Below, one piece after another: positions 8,408-14,632 of a stretch of 17,154 nt of DNA. The notes below the pieces were generated by a model. That model was not told where the DNA came from. It saw only the letters and a program-made list of their open reading frames with translations, and searched no databases. Numbering within the stretch: position 1 is the stretch's first letter; each line of letters starts with the position of its first letter. Origin of the DNA: Amphritea sp. (GTDB lineage Bacteria > Pseudomonadota > Gammaproteobacteria > Pseudomonadales > Nitrincolaceae); the NCBI GenBank assembly GCA_024679635.1, contig JAIBDA010000019.1:1-17154 (forward strand), read 5' to 3'. Made by a program: the position numbers and the translations under genes.

Positions 8408-8445
8408 CTATCCACAGGAACCGGGGATAAAAAAACTTATCCAGA
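8408..8445 (+). other. Cluster of DnaA-box-like 9-mers, left of the gene pair
   Basis: CTATCCACA (8408-8416) and TTATCCAGA (8437-8445) each match the DnaA box TTATCCACA at eight of nine bases. GGGGATAAA (8423-8431) gives TTTATCCCC on the other strand, a weaker match. The rest of 8300-8500 holds an ACTTATAAGT palindrome (8373-8382) and no gene. Confidence 0.35.
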
Positions 8446-8506
8446 TCAGGCCTTAGTCAGAATAATATTGAACAATTCCACAGTCGCGTCTTAACTGAAG
8501 GTATTG

Positions 8507-10039
8507 ATGATCTCCGCTACGGATCAGATTATGGGACTTGAGATAAAGAGGTCTGAATTCACCCGGCGTGATTATGAGCGCTTTACCGGCAAGCTGTTTA
8601 ATAATTTAGATACGCTTAAACAGTTATTACAGCTGCCAGACTTTGGCCGGGGGGAATCAACTCTGGGGGCTGAGCTTGAGCTTTATATTATTGACAGGCT
8701 GGGCCGCCCACTCGCGGTGAATAGTGAACTGCAGAGCGCGGTGGGGGATCCACAGTTAACCCTTGAATTGAATCGTTACAATCTTGAATATAATCTGACG
8801 CCTGTGGAGATGGGCGGTACTCCGTTTTCTAAAATTGAGTCTGAGATCTGCGCTGTCCTAAGTAAACTCAATGAGTATGCTCAACAGTTCTCTGGCAGGG
8901 TGCTGCCTATCGGTATTCTGCCAACCCTGAAACGCAGCGATTTTGGTCTCCATGCGATGACGGATCTGTCCCGTTATCACGTATTAACCCGGGCTTTGTC
9001 AGAGATACGAGGGGAAAGGCTAACTATTAAAATAGATGGCGCTGATCCTATCTCCTTACGCGCTTCTGATGTGACCCTGGAGGGTGCAAACACCTCTTTG
9101 CAGATGCATTATCGTGTCCCCCCTGAGCAATTCGCGGCTAGTTATAATTCGATTCAACTGGTTACCCCTCTGGTGTTGGCAATCTCTGCTAACTCGCCAT
9201 TGTTACTGGGTAACAGGCTCTGGCATGAAACCCGTATACCCCTGTTTAAACATGCTATCGATGGGCGTGATCATCATCCGGTTAAAACCGGTGAATCTGA
9301 CCGGGTGAGCTTTGGTAATGGCTGGGTGCGCCACGGGGTGCATGAGCTGTTTGCAGAAGCGGTTTATCTGCATAAACCAATCTTGCCTATTTGCGAATCA
9401 ACCCAATTCAGGCGGATGGCAGCAGATAACTCGGTGACGGAGATTACGGGCAACGTTGCGCCATCTTTATTTGAGCTGTCTTTGCATCAGGGTACGGTAT
9501 GGCCCTGGAATCGTCCGGTGTATGACCCTGCGGATGGGGGCCATCTGCGAATTGAGATTCGGGCTCTGCCGGCCGGCCCCAGCGCCTGCGATATGATGGC
9601 AAACGCTGCATTAATCATCGGTTTAGCGGAAGGTCTGCGGCCCCGGATTGAAGAAATAATACCGGCATTACCGTTTCAGACTCTGGAGTATAATTTCTAT
9701 CAGGCAGCAGAGAAGGGGATGAAAGCACAGCTGATGTGGCCTAATGGCCCCCGGGAACAGCTATCACGTACGCCTGTTATCGATATCGTCGCGGAATTAT
9801 TGCCGACGGCCCGCAAAGGCTTACTGAAGGCGGGCATTGCCTCCCGTGAAGTTGATTACTATCTGGGTATTATTCGTCAGCGTTTACAAGCCAAAACTAA
9901 CGGTGCCTGTTGGCAGCTAAGGCAGTTTAACCGATTGTCCCACTCGTTAGTAAAGCGTCGGGCGCTAAGGTCAATGCTGGAACATTATATTCAGCATTCG
10001 GGTAATAACCGTCCGGTAGCTCAGTGGGAAGATATCTGA
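8507..10039 (+). CDS. GCS2-family carboxylate-amine ligase (glutamate-cysteine ligase-like)
   Basis: The 510-residue protein belongs to the GCS2 superfamily of ATP-dependent ligases that join an amino acid to a carboxylate through an acyl phosphate. Visible landmarks are GAELELYIID (54-63, metal/ATP-binding glutamates), ELNRYNLEYNLTP (87-99), TSLQMHYRV (196-204) and EIRALPAGPS (350-359). It is longer than YbdK-type members (about 370), and residues 400-510 are not recognised. The ATG at 8507 is chosen over an in-frame TTG three bases earlier because GAAGG (8497-8501) is better spaced. The next gene overlaps it by one base, so the two are translationally coupled. True substrates cannot be read from sequence. 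Glutathione synthesis is possible, but the paired amidohydrolase suggests a different amide metabolite. Confidence 0.75.
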   Translation: MISATDQIMGLEIKRSEFTRRDYERFTGKLFNNLDTLKQLLQLPDFGRGESTLGAELELYIIDRLGRPLAVNSELQSAVGDPQLTLELNRYNLEYNLTPVEMGGTPFSKIESEICAVLSKLNEYAQQFSGRVLPIGILPTLKRSDFGLHAMTDLSRYHVLTRALSEIRGERLTIKIDGADPISLRASDVTLEGANTSLQMHYRVPPEQFAASYNSIQLVTPLVLAISANSPLLLGNRLWHETRIPLFKHAIDGRDHHPVKTGESDRVSFGNGWVRHGVHELFAEAVYLHKPILPICESTQFRRMAADNSVTEITGNVAPSLFELSLHQGTVWPWNRPVYDPADGGHLRIEIRALPAGPSACDMMANAALIIGLAEGLRPRIEEIIPALPFQTLEYNFYQAAEKGMKAQLMWPNGPREQLSRTPVIDIVAELLPTARKGLLKAGIASREVDYYLGIIRQRLQAKTNGACWQLRQFNRLSHSLVKRRALRSMLEHYIQHSGNNRPVAQWEDI

Positions 10040-11085
10040 TGACGCGCAAGTCACGGCCTATTCACTTTCTCCATAATCCAAAACCGGAAACCCTGCCTGA
10101 AGATGTAGGGGTTTTTTTACGGCAATTGGGTGGGCCCACTCTGATTGTTGTAGAGGGACGGGATAATAGTCGTTGTCGCGCTATCGCTACGTTATTACAT
10201 GGAAATGAGCCGTCCGGTGTTCGGGCCATATTGGGATGGCTGCGCAGCGGAGAGCGTCCTGCGGTGAAGTTGATCTGCTTGATTGCGTCGGTTCATACTG
10301 CGCTGCATGAGATTCTGTTTCACTATCGGCAGATACCCGGGCAACGAGATATGAATCGCTGTTTTCGCCCCCCTTTCTACGATCCTCTGGGGCATGTGGC
10401 CAGTCATTTTATTGAGGTGCTTGAACAGTATCGCCCGGAAGCTGTGTTGGATATCCACAATACCTCAGGTATGAGTCCGGCTTTCGGTGTTGTTACCTAT
10501 GAAAGCTCCGTCCATGAAGCCTTGGTGAGCCTGTTTACCCGGCGGATTATTGTGACTGAGTTTCGTTTGGGATCATTGATGGAGCTTAGCGGTGATCAAT
10601 TGCCGATAGTGACTATAGAATGCGGTGGTGCTCAGCAGCCCGAAGCGGATCAGACGGCTGTAGATGGCTTACAAGCCTATCTGTTCAATGAGGATGTTTT
10701 AAGTTTAACCCCGGGCCTGCTGTTGGATCTTTATCGCCATGCGGTGCGTTTGGAGCTGCAACCGGATTGTCGGATCGCTTATGCAGATCAACCTATCCCC
10801 GGTGCTGATCTGACAGTTTGTCTTGATGTGGAAAAATTTAATTTTGGTGTGATACCGGCGCTTACCCGGTTGGGATGGTTAGGTCCGCGAGGAATGTCGG
10901 TTTTTCAGGTGCTGAATGCAGCGGGCGAGAATGTTCTGCCTCACTATTTTCTCAGTAAATTCGACAGATTTTATACCGCGCAACAATTGAAACTCTTTAT
11001 GGTGACGACTAATCCGGCGATTGCGCAAAGCGACTGCCTTTTCTATGCCTGTGCAGAAACTGAACATGAACAGATTAGGGAATAG
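10039..11085 (+). CDS. AspA/AstE-family zinc amidohydrolase
   Basis: The 348-residue protein belongs to the succinylglutamate desuccinylase/aspartoacylase (M14-like) family, zinc enzymes that split N-acyl amino acids or related amides. The zinc ligands are His54 and Glu57 in LLHGNEPSGVR and His140 in DIHNTSG. Substrate-carboxylate binding is shown by RDMNRCF (103-109), and the catalytic Glu194 lies in TIECGG. The chosen ATG overlaps the ligase stop codon (TGATG) with GGAAG seven bases upstream, so translation is coupled. A GTG 15 bases earlier is possible but less likely. Residues 210-348 form the usual C-terminal beta domain. The pairing with an amide-forming ligase suggests both act on one small N-acylated compound. 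That link is inference. Confidence 0.82.
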   Translation: MTRKSRPIHFLHNPKPETLPEDVGVFLRQLGGPTLIVVEGRDNSRCRAIATLLHGNEPSGVRAILGWLRSGERPAVKLICLIASVHTALHEILFHYRQIPGQRDMNRCFRPPFYDPLGHVASHFIEVLEQYRPEAVLDIHNTSGMSPAFGVVTYESSVHEALVSLFTRRIIVTEFRLGSLMELSGDQLPIVTIECGGAQQPEADQTAVDGLQAYLFNEDVLSLTPGLLLDLYRHAVRLELQPDCRIAYADQPIPGADLTVCLDVEKFNFGVIPALTRLGWLGPRGMSVFQVLNAAGENVLPHYFLSKFDRFYTAQQLKLFMVTTNPAIAQSDCLFYACAETEHEQIRE

Positions 11086-11115
11086 GCCGTTGAGTAGGGC
11101 ATAGAGTCGAAACAC

Positions 11116-11265
11116 GGTGGATAAGAGGCGTAAGTCAGCCAGGGGAAAGAACGCTGGATAGATTATGTTCAGCTTTCTTATCCCTAGTTATGGCGGGCTC
11201 TGTCGCGGTTTTAATAAAGTTATGCAGGGTTTTCCCCAGAGGTTATGCACAGATTTTGTGGGTAA
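11116..11265. other. Cluster of DnaA-box-like 9-mers, right of the gene pair
   Basis: GGTGGATAA (11116-11124, minus-strand TTATCCACC), TTATGCACA (11243-11251) and TGTGGGTAA (11257-11265, minus-strand TTACCCACA) each match TTATCCACA at eight of nine bases. TTATCCCTA (11178-11186) and TTTTCCCCA (11230-11238) are weaker. The gap 11086-11280 holds no gene. Confidence 0.35.
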
Positions 11266-11275
11266 CCTATTTTTG
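11241..11275 (+). terminator. Probable terminator of the ligase/amidohydrolase operon
   Basis: GGTTATGCACA (11241-11251) and TGTGGGTAACC (11257-11267) form an 11-bp stem with two mismatched positions and a GATTT loop, followed by TATTTTTG. It sits about 155 bases after the amidohydrolase stop codon. Both arms also resemble DnaA boxes. Confidence 0.45.
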
Positions 11276-11280
11276 TCTGG

Positions 11281-12351
11281 TTAGGCCCATTTTTTTAGGA
11301 TGGCGACGCCTTGTTTATAGCCCAAACCGCCATTTCCATGTACTGCCCCTATTTGATGGTCCGGGCTGGCAGTCAACTGCTGATGCATTTCGATCAGACT
11401 GTTCAAAGCCGGATTATTCCAAGGGCCCTTGGCCAGATTCATCCCGCCGGTAATGGTAATCAGATGCTGTTCCAGAAATGCTGGCACCTGTTCTAACAGG
11501 TCGACCAGACTGCTCGCTAACAGAAATGCGATAGGGACAACAGGATAGCAGGTGTAAGTTTCTAATAAGGCTTTGCCCTGTCTGAACTGTTCGGCGAAAT
11601 CGGTTTCGGCCTGATGGCAGGCTGCTAAATAGGCCAGTTTGAGGTGATCGTAGCTGACAATGTCTTCAACATGCTGCTTACCATCGCCGGGTAAAAAACC
11701 GAGCCCTACACCTGATATTTCAAGACAAGTATCTGCAGGAATGGTCAGCTGTTGAGCGATAGAAGAGCTGCTGATCAGTAGTCTGCCTGAAAAGTCGATC
11801 AGGGGATTGGCACAGTCAACGCCACGAAATAACGGAGTTATATGGTTATACCAGCGCTCATCGGGGAGTTGTTCTGCGATGAGTTGATCTGAAACGACGT
11901 TGCGGTAGCTGCACTTATAGTTTTCAAACAGATGATGGGCGAGTTGCTGGAACAGCTCAGCGTCGGCTCCGTGGCGATGAATAAACTGCTCTGCCAGCTC
12001 GTTATAGGCGGTTGTCAGGGGGTAGTCATCACCATAGATCGCCATTAGATCCAGGCGCTCCTGACGCTGGTAACCGGTCCGTAGCATATCTTTGCCACTG
12101 ATGACGACCGCATCAGCTTCACCCCTTTTGATTAAATGCCGGGCATGGGACAAAGCTTCCAGTGGGCCGCAACCACTGCGGTAATGATTCGGCTGTAATT
12201 CGCTCTGCCAGGGGGTGCTCAGGGGGTCGATAGTCAGCTCGGTTATCCGGGCTTTCTGCTGTTGAAGTGTTTGTTCCAATTCCAGGCAGTGCTTCAGAGA
12301 GCCTGCTTCATCGACGGTTTTTGCTGAGGCGATTATCAGGGCTTCCGGCAT
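11281..12351 (-). CDS. Thiolase-superfamily protein, divergent
   Basis: The 356-residue protein has the thiolase fold signature but not a standard active site. SGCGPLEALSHARHLIKRG (59-77) matches the catalytic-loop helix, EADAVVISGKDML (78-90) the following strand, TGGMNLAKGPWNNPAL (301-316) the GHP loop and VHGNGGLGYKQG (337-348) the C-terminal loop. The GHP histidine is replaced by Pro-Trp and the second cysteine motif by GNGG, as in the TGG..GGP.NN group annotated as acetyl-CoA acetyltransferase. Cys61 may stand in for the nucleophile but is shifted. GGAAG lies seven bases before the ATG. The gene was probably once directly downstream of cvfB, and a broken copy of its 5' end is at 13486-13635. 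Activity is uncertain. Confidence 0.7.
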   Translation of the reverse strand: MPEALIIASAKTVDEAGSLKHCLELEQTLQQQKARITELTIDPLSTPWQSELQPNHYRSGCGPLEALSHARHLIKRGEADAVVISGKDMLRTGYQRQERLDLMAIYGDDYPLTTAYNELAEQFIHRHGADAELFQQLAHHLFENYKCSYRNVVSDQLIAEQLPDERWYNHITPLFRGVDCANPLIDFSGRLLISSSSIAQQLTIPADTCLEISGVGLGFLPGDGKQHVEDIVSYDHLKLAYLAACHQAETDFAEQFRQGKALLETYTCYPVVPIAFLLASSLVDLLEQVPAFLEQHLITITGGMNLAKGPWNNPALNSLIEMHQQLTASPDHQIGAVHGNGGLGYKQGVAILKKWA

Positions 12352-12408
12352 AGCATCACTTCCAAACAGAGGGAGCTGCTATTCTATCAGGGTTTTCCTG
12401 TATAGGCT

Positions 12409-12426
12409 AAGCGGCCTAAGCCGCTT
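12409..12426. other. Conserved spacer hairpin (copy A)
   Basis: AAGCGGC-CTAA-GCCGCTT is a perfect 7-bp stem with a 4-nt loop in the spacer between the cvfB tail and the thiolase start. The identical hairpin occurs in copy B at 13691-13708. No T-run follows on either strand. Confidence 0.5.
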
Positions 12427-12439
12427 GATCCGGCAGGTG

Positions 12440-12570
12440 TTACTTACTGAGCAGTTGTATACCGCTCTCTTCAATAGCAATCTTTCGCTCTTTATAGAGC
12501 CTTCCGATGACAGCTTAAATGCTTTTTAACTACAGCTGAACAGGCGCTTGATCATTTCCGGTGAGGTTTT
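12440..12570 (-). pseudogene. Decayed 3' fragment of cvfB (repeat copy A)
   Basis: Read leftward, the sequence encodes the last 43 or so residues of the CvfB-like protein found intact at 13722-14558, beginning KTSPEMIKRLFSCS. It is broken twice: a Lys AAA codon has become TAA just after SCS, and one base is lost in the CTGTCATCGG region relative to the intact gene. It has no start and ends at the island boundary. It is a leftover of the duplication and cannot be expressed as a protein. Confidence 0.8.
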
Positions 12571-12614
12571 TGTTAAGCGTTGACCTGCAGACAGCGGTCC
12601 GGAATTTAAGAGGT

Positions 12615-12752
12615 ATGGTATTTCGACTGGGAATAAATACAGGTGGCACATATACAGATGCGGTGCTGGTGGATGGTCAGTAAAAGGTTGTGGCTGCCTT
12701 TAAAAGCCTGACGACCCGCTATAACCTGACGAACGGTAATGCAGTATGCGGA
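12615..12752 (+). pseudogene. Hydantoinase/oxoprolinase N-terminal remnant
   Basis: From an ATG at 12615 the frame reads MVFRLGINTGGTYTDAVLVD, the phosphate-binding N-terminus of the hydantoinase/oxoprolinase (HyuA) family. A TAA at 12681-12683 interrupts it. The frame then continues with recognisable family sequence (KVVAAFKSLTTRYNLTNG) and is lost around 12752. AAGAGG lies just before the ATG. Only about 45 of roughly 500-700 residues remain, and it runs into an oppositely oriented methyltransferase fragment. The family call is from motif recognition. Confidence 0.75.
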
Positions 12753-12766
12753 TTGCCTGCTGAAAT

Positions 12767-12934
12767 GCCGCGCGGGAACTTTACCAGCTGGCCCTGAACG
12801 TCGGCACCGGCATCGCGACAGATCTGTAACGCTTCTTCATCGTCATGAAATTCAATGCCGACCTCTTCGAGAATAATTTCGGCATTTTTCTCGATCAGGC
12901 TCAGGCCATCATCAAGCACACCGCAGGTGTTTAA
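12767..12934 (-). pseudogene. MttB-type methyltransferase N-terminal remnant
   Basis: Read leftward, the frame gives LDDGLSLIEKNAEIILEEVG followed by IEFHDDEEALQICRDAGADV and VKFPRG. This is the N-terminal segment of the trimethylamine/betaine methyltransferase (MttB, COG5598) family. Full members are about 480-520 residues, and only some 55 are left. The preceding residues, upstream of 12934, and the residues after PRG do not match the family, so both ends are truncated. A GTG at 12919 could act as a start, but without a ribosome site. The intact family members transfer a methyl group from a quaternary or tertiary amine to a corrinoid protein. None of that can work here. Confidence 0.7.
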
Positions 12935-13006
12935 CGTTAGCCGGGTCTTTGGTGCGAATGGTCAGATATCCATCTGCAGCTAATAGTTATGCAGTGTTAT
13001 ACGCCG

Positions 13007-13393
13007 TTAGTGCTGGGTATAGCCATCTTCGTGCATTGCCTTACGCGCTTTCTCCAGATCCAGTTTCTCAATCGGCTCAGACAGGTAGTAAGGTAGCTCG
13101 ACCGGTTCATCAGTCAGCTGGATCATCTTGCCTTCTATTAGCCTATCGATAACCGAGTTAATGGTTTTGACCAATTCAGTAGGTGCCGATGCCGGGTATT
13201 GGACCGTCATATAATCGATAAGCTGTTGCAGGGTATGCTGACCATCGGCCAGTGACACGACGATACCCAGCCAGTCTTCAATATCTGTTGTGTGTGTAGG
13301 ATTATGGATATTAACCAATGCGATCCTGCCGCCCTTACGAGTGAAAATAACGTTACGATAAAAATACTTGTTGGTTTCCACGGCAGGGCCCAC
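13007..13393 (-). CDS. PqqD-like small protein, orphan, possibly 5'-truncated
   Basis: The 128-residue product resembles PqqD-like peptide-binding (RRE) domains: a strand region with GGRIALVN (36-43), LADGQHTLQQLIDYM (68-82), then a helix pair PTELVKTINSVIDRLIEGK and MIQL. PqqD-type proteins present precursor peptides to radical-SAM or other maturation enzymes, but no such enzyme or precursor gene is nearby. The C-terminal tail (about 115-128) is charged and unrecognised. The first available start is GTG at 13393 with no ribosome binding site, and the frame stays open for 17 more codons before a stop. The gene may therefore have lost its true 5' end. It lies in the repeat-flanked island beside two broken genes, yet its own frame is intact. 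Confidence 0.5.
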   Translation of the reverse strand: MGPAVETNKYFYRNVIFTRKGGRIALVNIHNPTHTTDIEDWLGIVVSLADGQHTLQQLIDYMTVQYPASAPTELVKTINSVIDRLIEGKMIQLTDEPVELPYYLSEPIEKLDLEKARKAMHEDGYTQH

Positions 13394-13485
13394 AGTTGGT
13401 AAATTCAGTGCCAGACTATAGCAAGCACAAGGGTAAGGCTATATACCTCTTAAGTGAAGGCTGATGGAAATGTGTTACTCAAAAC

Positions 13486-13635
13486 CTAGCTCGTTATAGG
13501 CGGTGGTTCAGGGGTAGTCAGCTCGGTTATCCCGGCTTTCTGCTGTTGAAGTCTTTGTTCCAGTTCCAGGCAGTACTTCAGAGTATTTGTTTCATGGGCA
13601 GTTTTTGCTGAGGCGATTATCAGGGCTTCCGGCAT
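13486..13635 (-). pseudogene. Truncated thiolase 5' fragment (repeat copy B)
   Basis: Starting at an ATG (13635) the frame reads MPEALIIASAKTAHETNTLK and continues to residue 40 with 32 of 40 residues identical to the intact thiolase at 11281-12351. It then shifts into unrelated sequence and stops at residue 49. The break is a 208-bp deletion relative to copy A, joined at the hexamer TAGTCA, which occurs at both deletion ends in copy A (12023-12028 and 12231-12236). The upstream GGAAG is kept. A 49-residue peptide could be translated, but without the thiolase core. Confidence 0.85.
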
Positions 13636-13853
13636 AGTATCTCTTCCAAACAGAGGAAGTGTTATTTCATCAGGGTTTCCTGTGTAGACTAAGCGGCCTA
13701 AGCCGCTTGATCCGGCAGGTACTACTTGCTGAGCAGCCGTATACCGCTCTCTTCAATAGCAATCTTTCGCTCTTTATAGAGTCTTCCGATAGACAACTTA
13801 AATGCTTTTTTACTACAGCTGAACAGGCGCTTGATCATTTCCGGAGAGGTTTT
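13487..13853. repeat. Direct repeat copy B (thiolase 5' end, spacer, cvfB 3' end)
   Basis: This is the second copy of the repeat at 11996-12570, in the same orientation, shorter by a 208-bp internal deletion. Here the cvfB end belongs to the intact gene and the thiolase end is the broken one, the mirror situation of copy A. About 900 bp of island separates the two. Confidence 0.8.
13691..13708. other. Conserved spacer hairpin (copy B)
   Basis: AAGCGGC-CTAA-GCCGCTT, identical to the hairpin at 12409-12426, lies 14 bases beyond the cvfB stop codon. Its full conservation while flanking bases have changed hints at a function in cvfB mRNA 3'-end formation. Confidence 0.5.
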
Positions 13854-14558
13854 GTCGTTGGCTGCGATATATCCGTCGTGCTCCTCTAACAGGTGCATGA
13901 TACGCTTACCCAGGTCATCAGTTTTGCCATAGCCCAGTTGCTGCAGGCACAGGTTTATCTTGCCATCGGGGCGAACCAGCTTAATGAAGCCTTTCATCCG
14001 CTGGCCATAACGTACCGGTTTAAAGACGTCATCATCGTAGATAACACCCCAGTGCTGGCCGTTAATGATCGCTTTGTAGCCGATGTGGGTGTGGTCTTCG
14101 ATAATAAGGTCGACCTGCTGACCTTTCTCGTAACTATGAGGATAGTTATCGAGAAACTTATTTAGTTTAGTTGTACCTGCAATCCGGTCCGTTTCCTGAT
14201 CAAGGTAAACATAGACAATCTGCTCCTGATCTTTCTCAACGGTTTTCTTCTGCTCGCTGAAAGGTACCAAAAGGTCTTTGGGCAGACCCCAGTCGAAGAA
14301 TGCACCGATACGATTAAGATCCAGTACCTTGAGACAAGCGAAGTCACCGACCTGGGCTTTTGGCGTTTCTGTTGTGGCGATCAGAAAATCATCGGAGTCG
14401 CGGTAGATAAATACATTGAGACTGTCCCCGATAGCAGTATTTTCAGGGACATAGCGCTGAGGCAGCAGAATTTCTCCCAGCTCTTCGCCGTCGAGATAGA
14501 TGCCGAATTTAACTTCTTTGACCACTTCCAGAGTGTTGAACCGACCGATCATTGTCAT
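13722..14558 (-). CDS. cvfB: S1-like RNA-binding protein, CvfB/YitL family
   Basis: The 278-residue cytosolic protein matches CvfB (YitL), an RNA-binding regulator made of S1-type domains and a C-terminal winged helix. N-terminal part: GRFNTLEVVKEVKFGIYLDG (5-24), a divergent S1 barrel. Middle S1: about 67-135 with VGDFACLKVLDLNRIGAFFDW (70-90). Third S1-like region: about 145-205, GQQVDLII to INLCLQQLGY. Winged helix: about 216-278, with SPEMIKRLFSCSKKAFKLSI. Length is typical (about 280). The ATG at 14558 is preceded by GAGG about ten bases upstream, directly after the U-tract of the luxS terminator. Family members affect virulence or stress gene expression in Firmicutes. The role in Proteobacteria is not established. 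Confidence 0.88.
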   Translation of the reverse strand: MTMIGRFNTLEVVKEVKFGIYLDGEELGEILLPQRYVPENTAIGDSLNVFIYRDSDDFLIATTETPKAQVGDFACLKVLDLNRIGAFFDWGLPKDLLVPFSEQKKTVEKDQEQIVYVYLDQETDRIAGTTKLNKFLDNYPHSYEKGQQVDLIIEDHTHIGYKAIINGQHWGVIYDDDVFKPVRYGQRMKGFIKLVRPDGKINLCLQQLGYGKTDDLGKRIMHLLEEHDGYIAANDKTSPEMIKRLFSCSKKAFKLSIGRLYKERKIAIEESGIRLLSK

Positions 14559-14574
14559 GGAGTCTGTGCCTCGT

Positions 14575-14608
14575 AAAAAATAGAAAAAACGGAGGCTGGC
14601 TCCGTTTT
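14575..14608 (-). terminator. Intrinsic terminator between luxS and cvfB
   Basis: On the minus strand AAAACGGAG-CCAGC-CTCCGTTTT (14586-14608) forms a perfect 9-bp stem followed by TT, CTA and a second run of six T. The second T-run ends 16 bases before the cvfB start codon. It ends the luxS transcript and leaves no room for a separate cvfB promoter after it. Confidence 0.8.
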
Positions 14609-14632
14609 AGGATCAGTGTATTGAGCGGTTGT

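Larger units (their letters stand above)
11996..12570. repeat. Direct repeat copy A (thiolase 5' end, spacer, cvfB 3' end)
   Basis: This stretch spans the first part of the thiolase gene, the intergenic spacer and a 3' fragment of cvfB. It recurs in the same orientation at 13487-13853. Identity by eye is about 85-90 percent. Copy A holds the intact thiolase start and a decayed cvfB tail. Confidence 0.8.

Noticed and set aside
11116..11265. Chromosomal replication origin
   Set aside because: No dnaA, dnaN, gidA or parAB neighbours and no AT-rich unwinding region. The 9-mers are mostly imperfect.
11996..13853. Transposon or insertion sequence bounded by the repeats
   Set aside because: The repeats are long, direct and made of host gene ends. 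No transposase or inverted terminal repeats are present.
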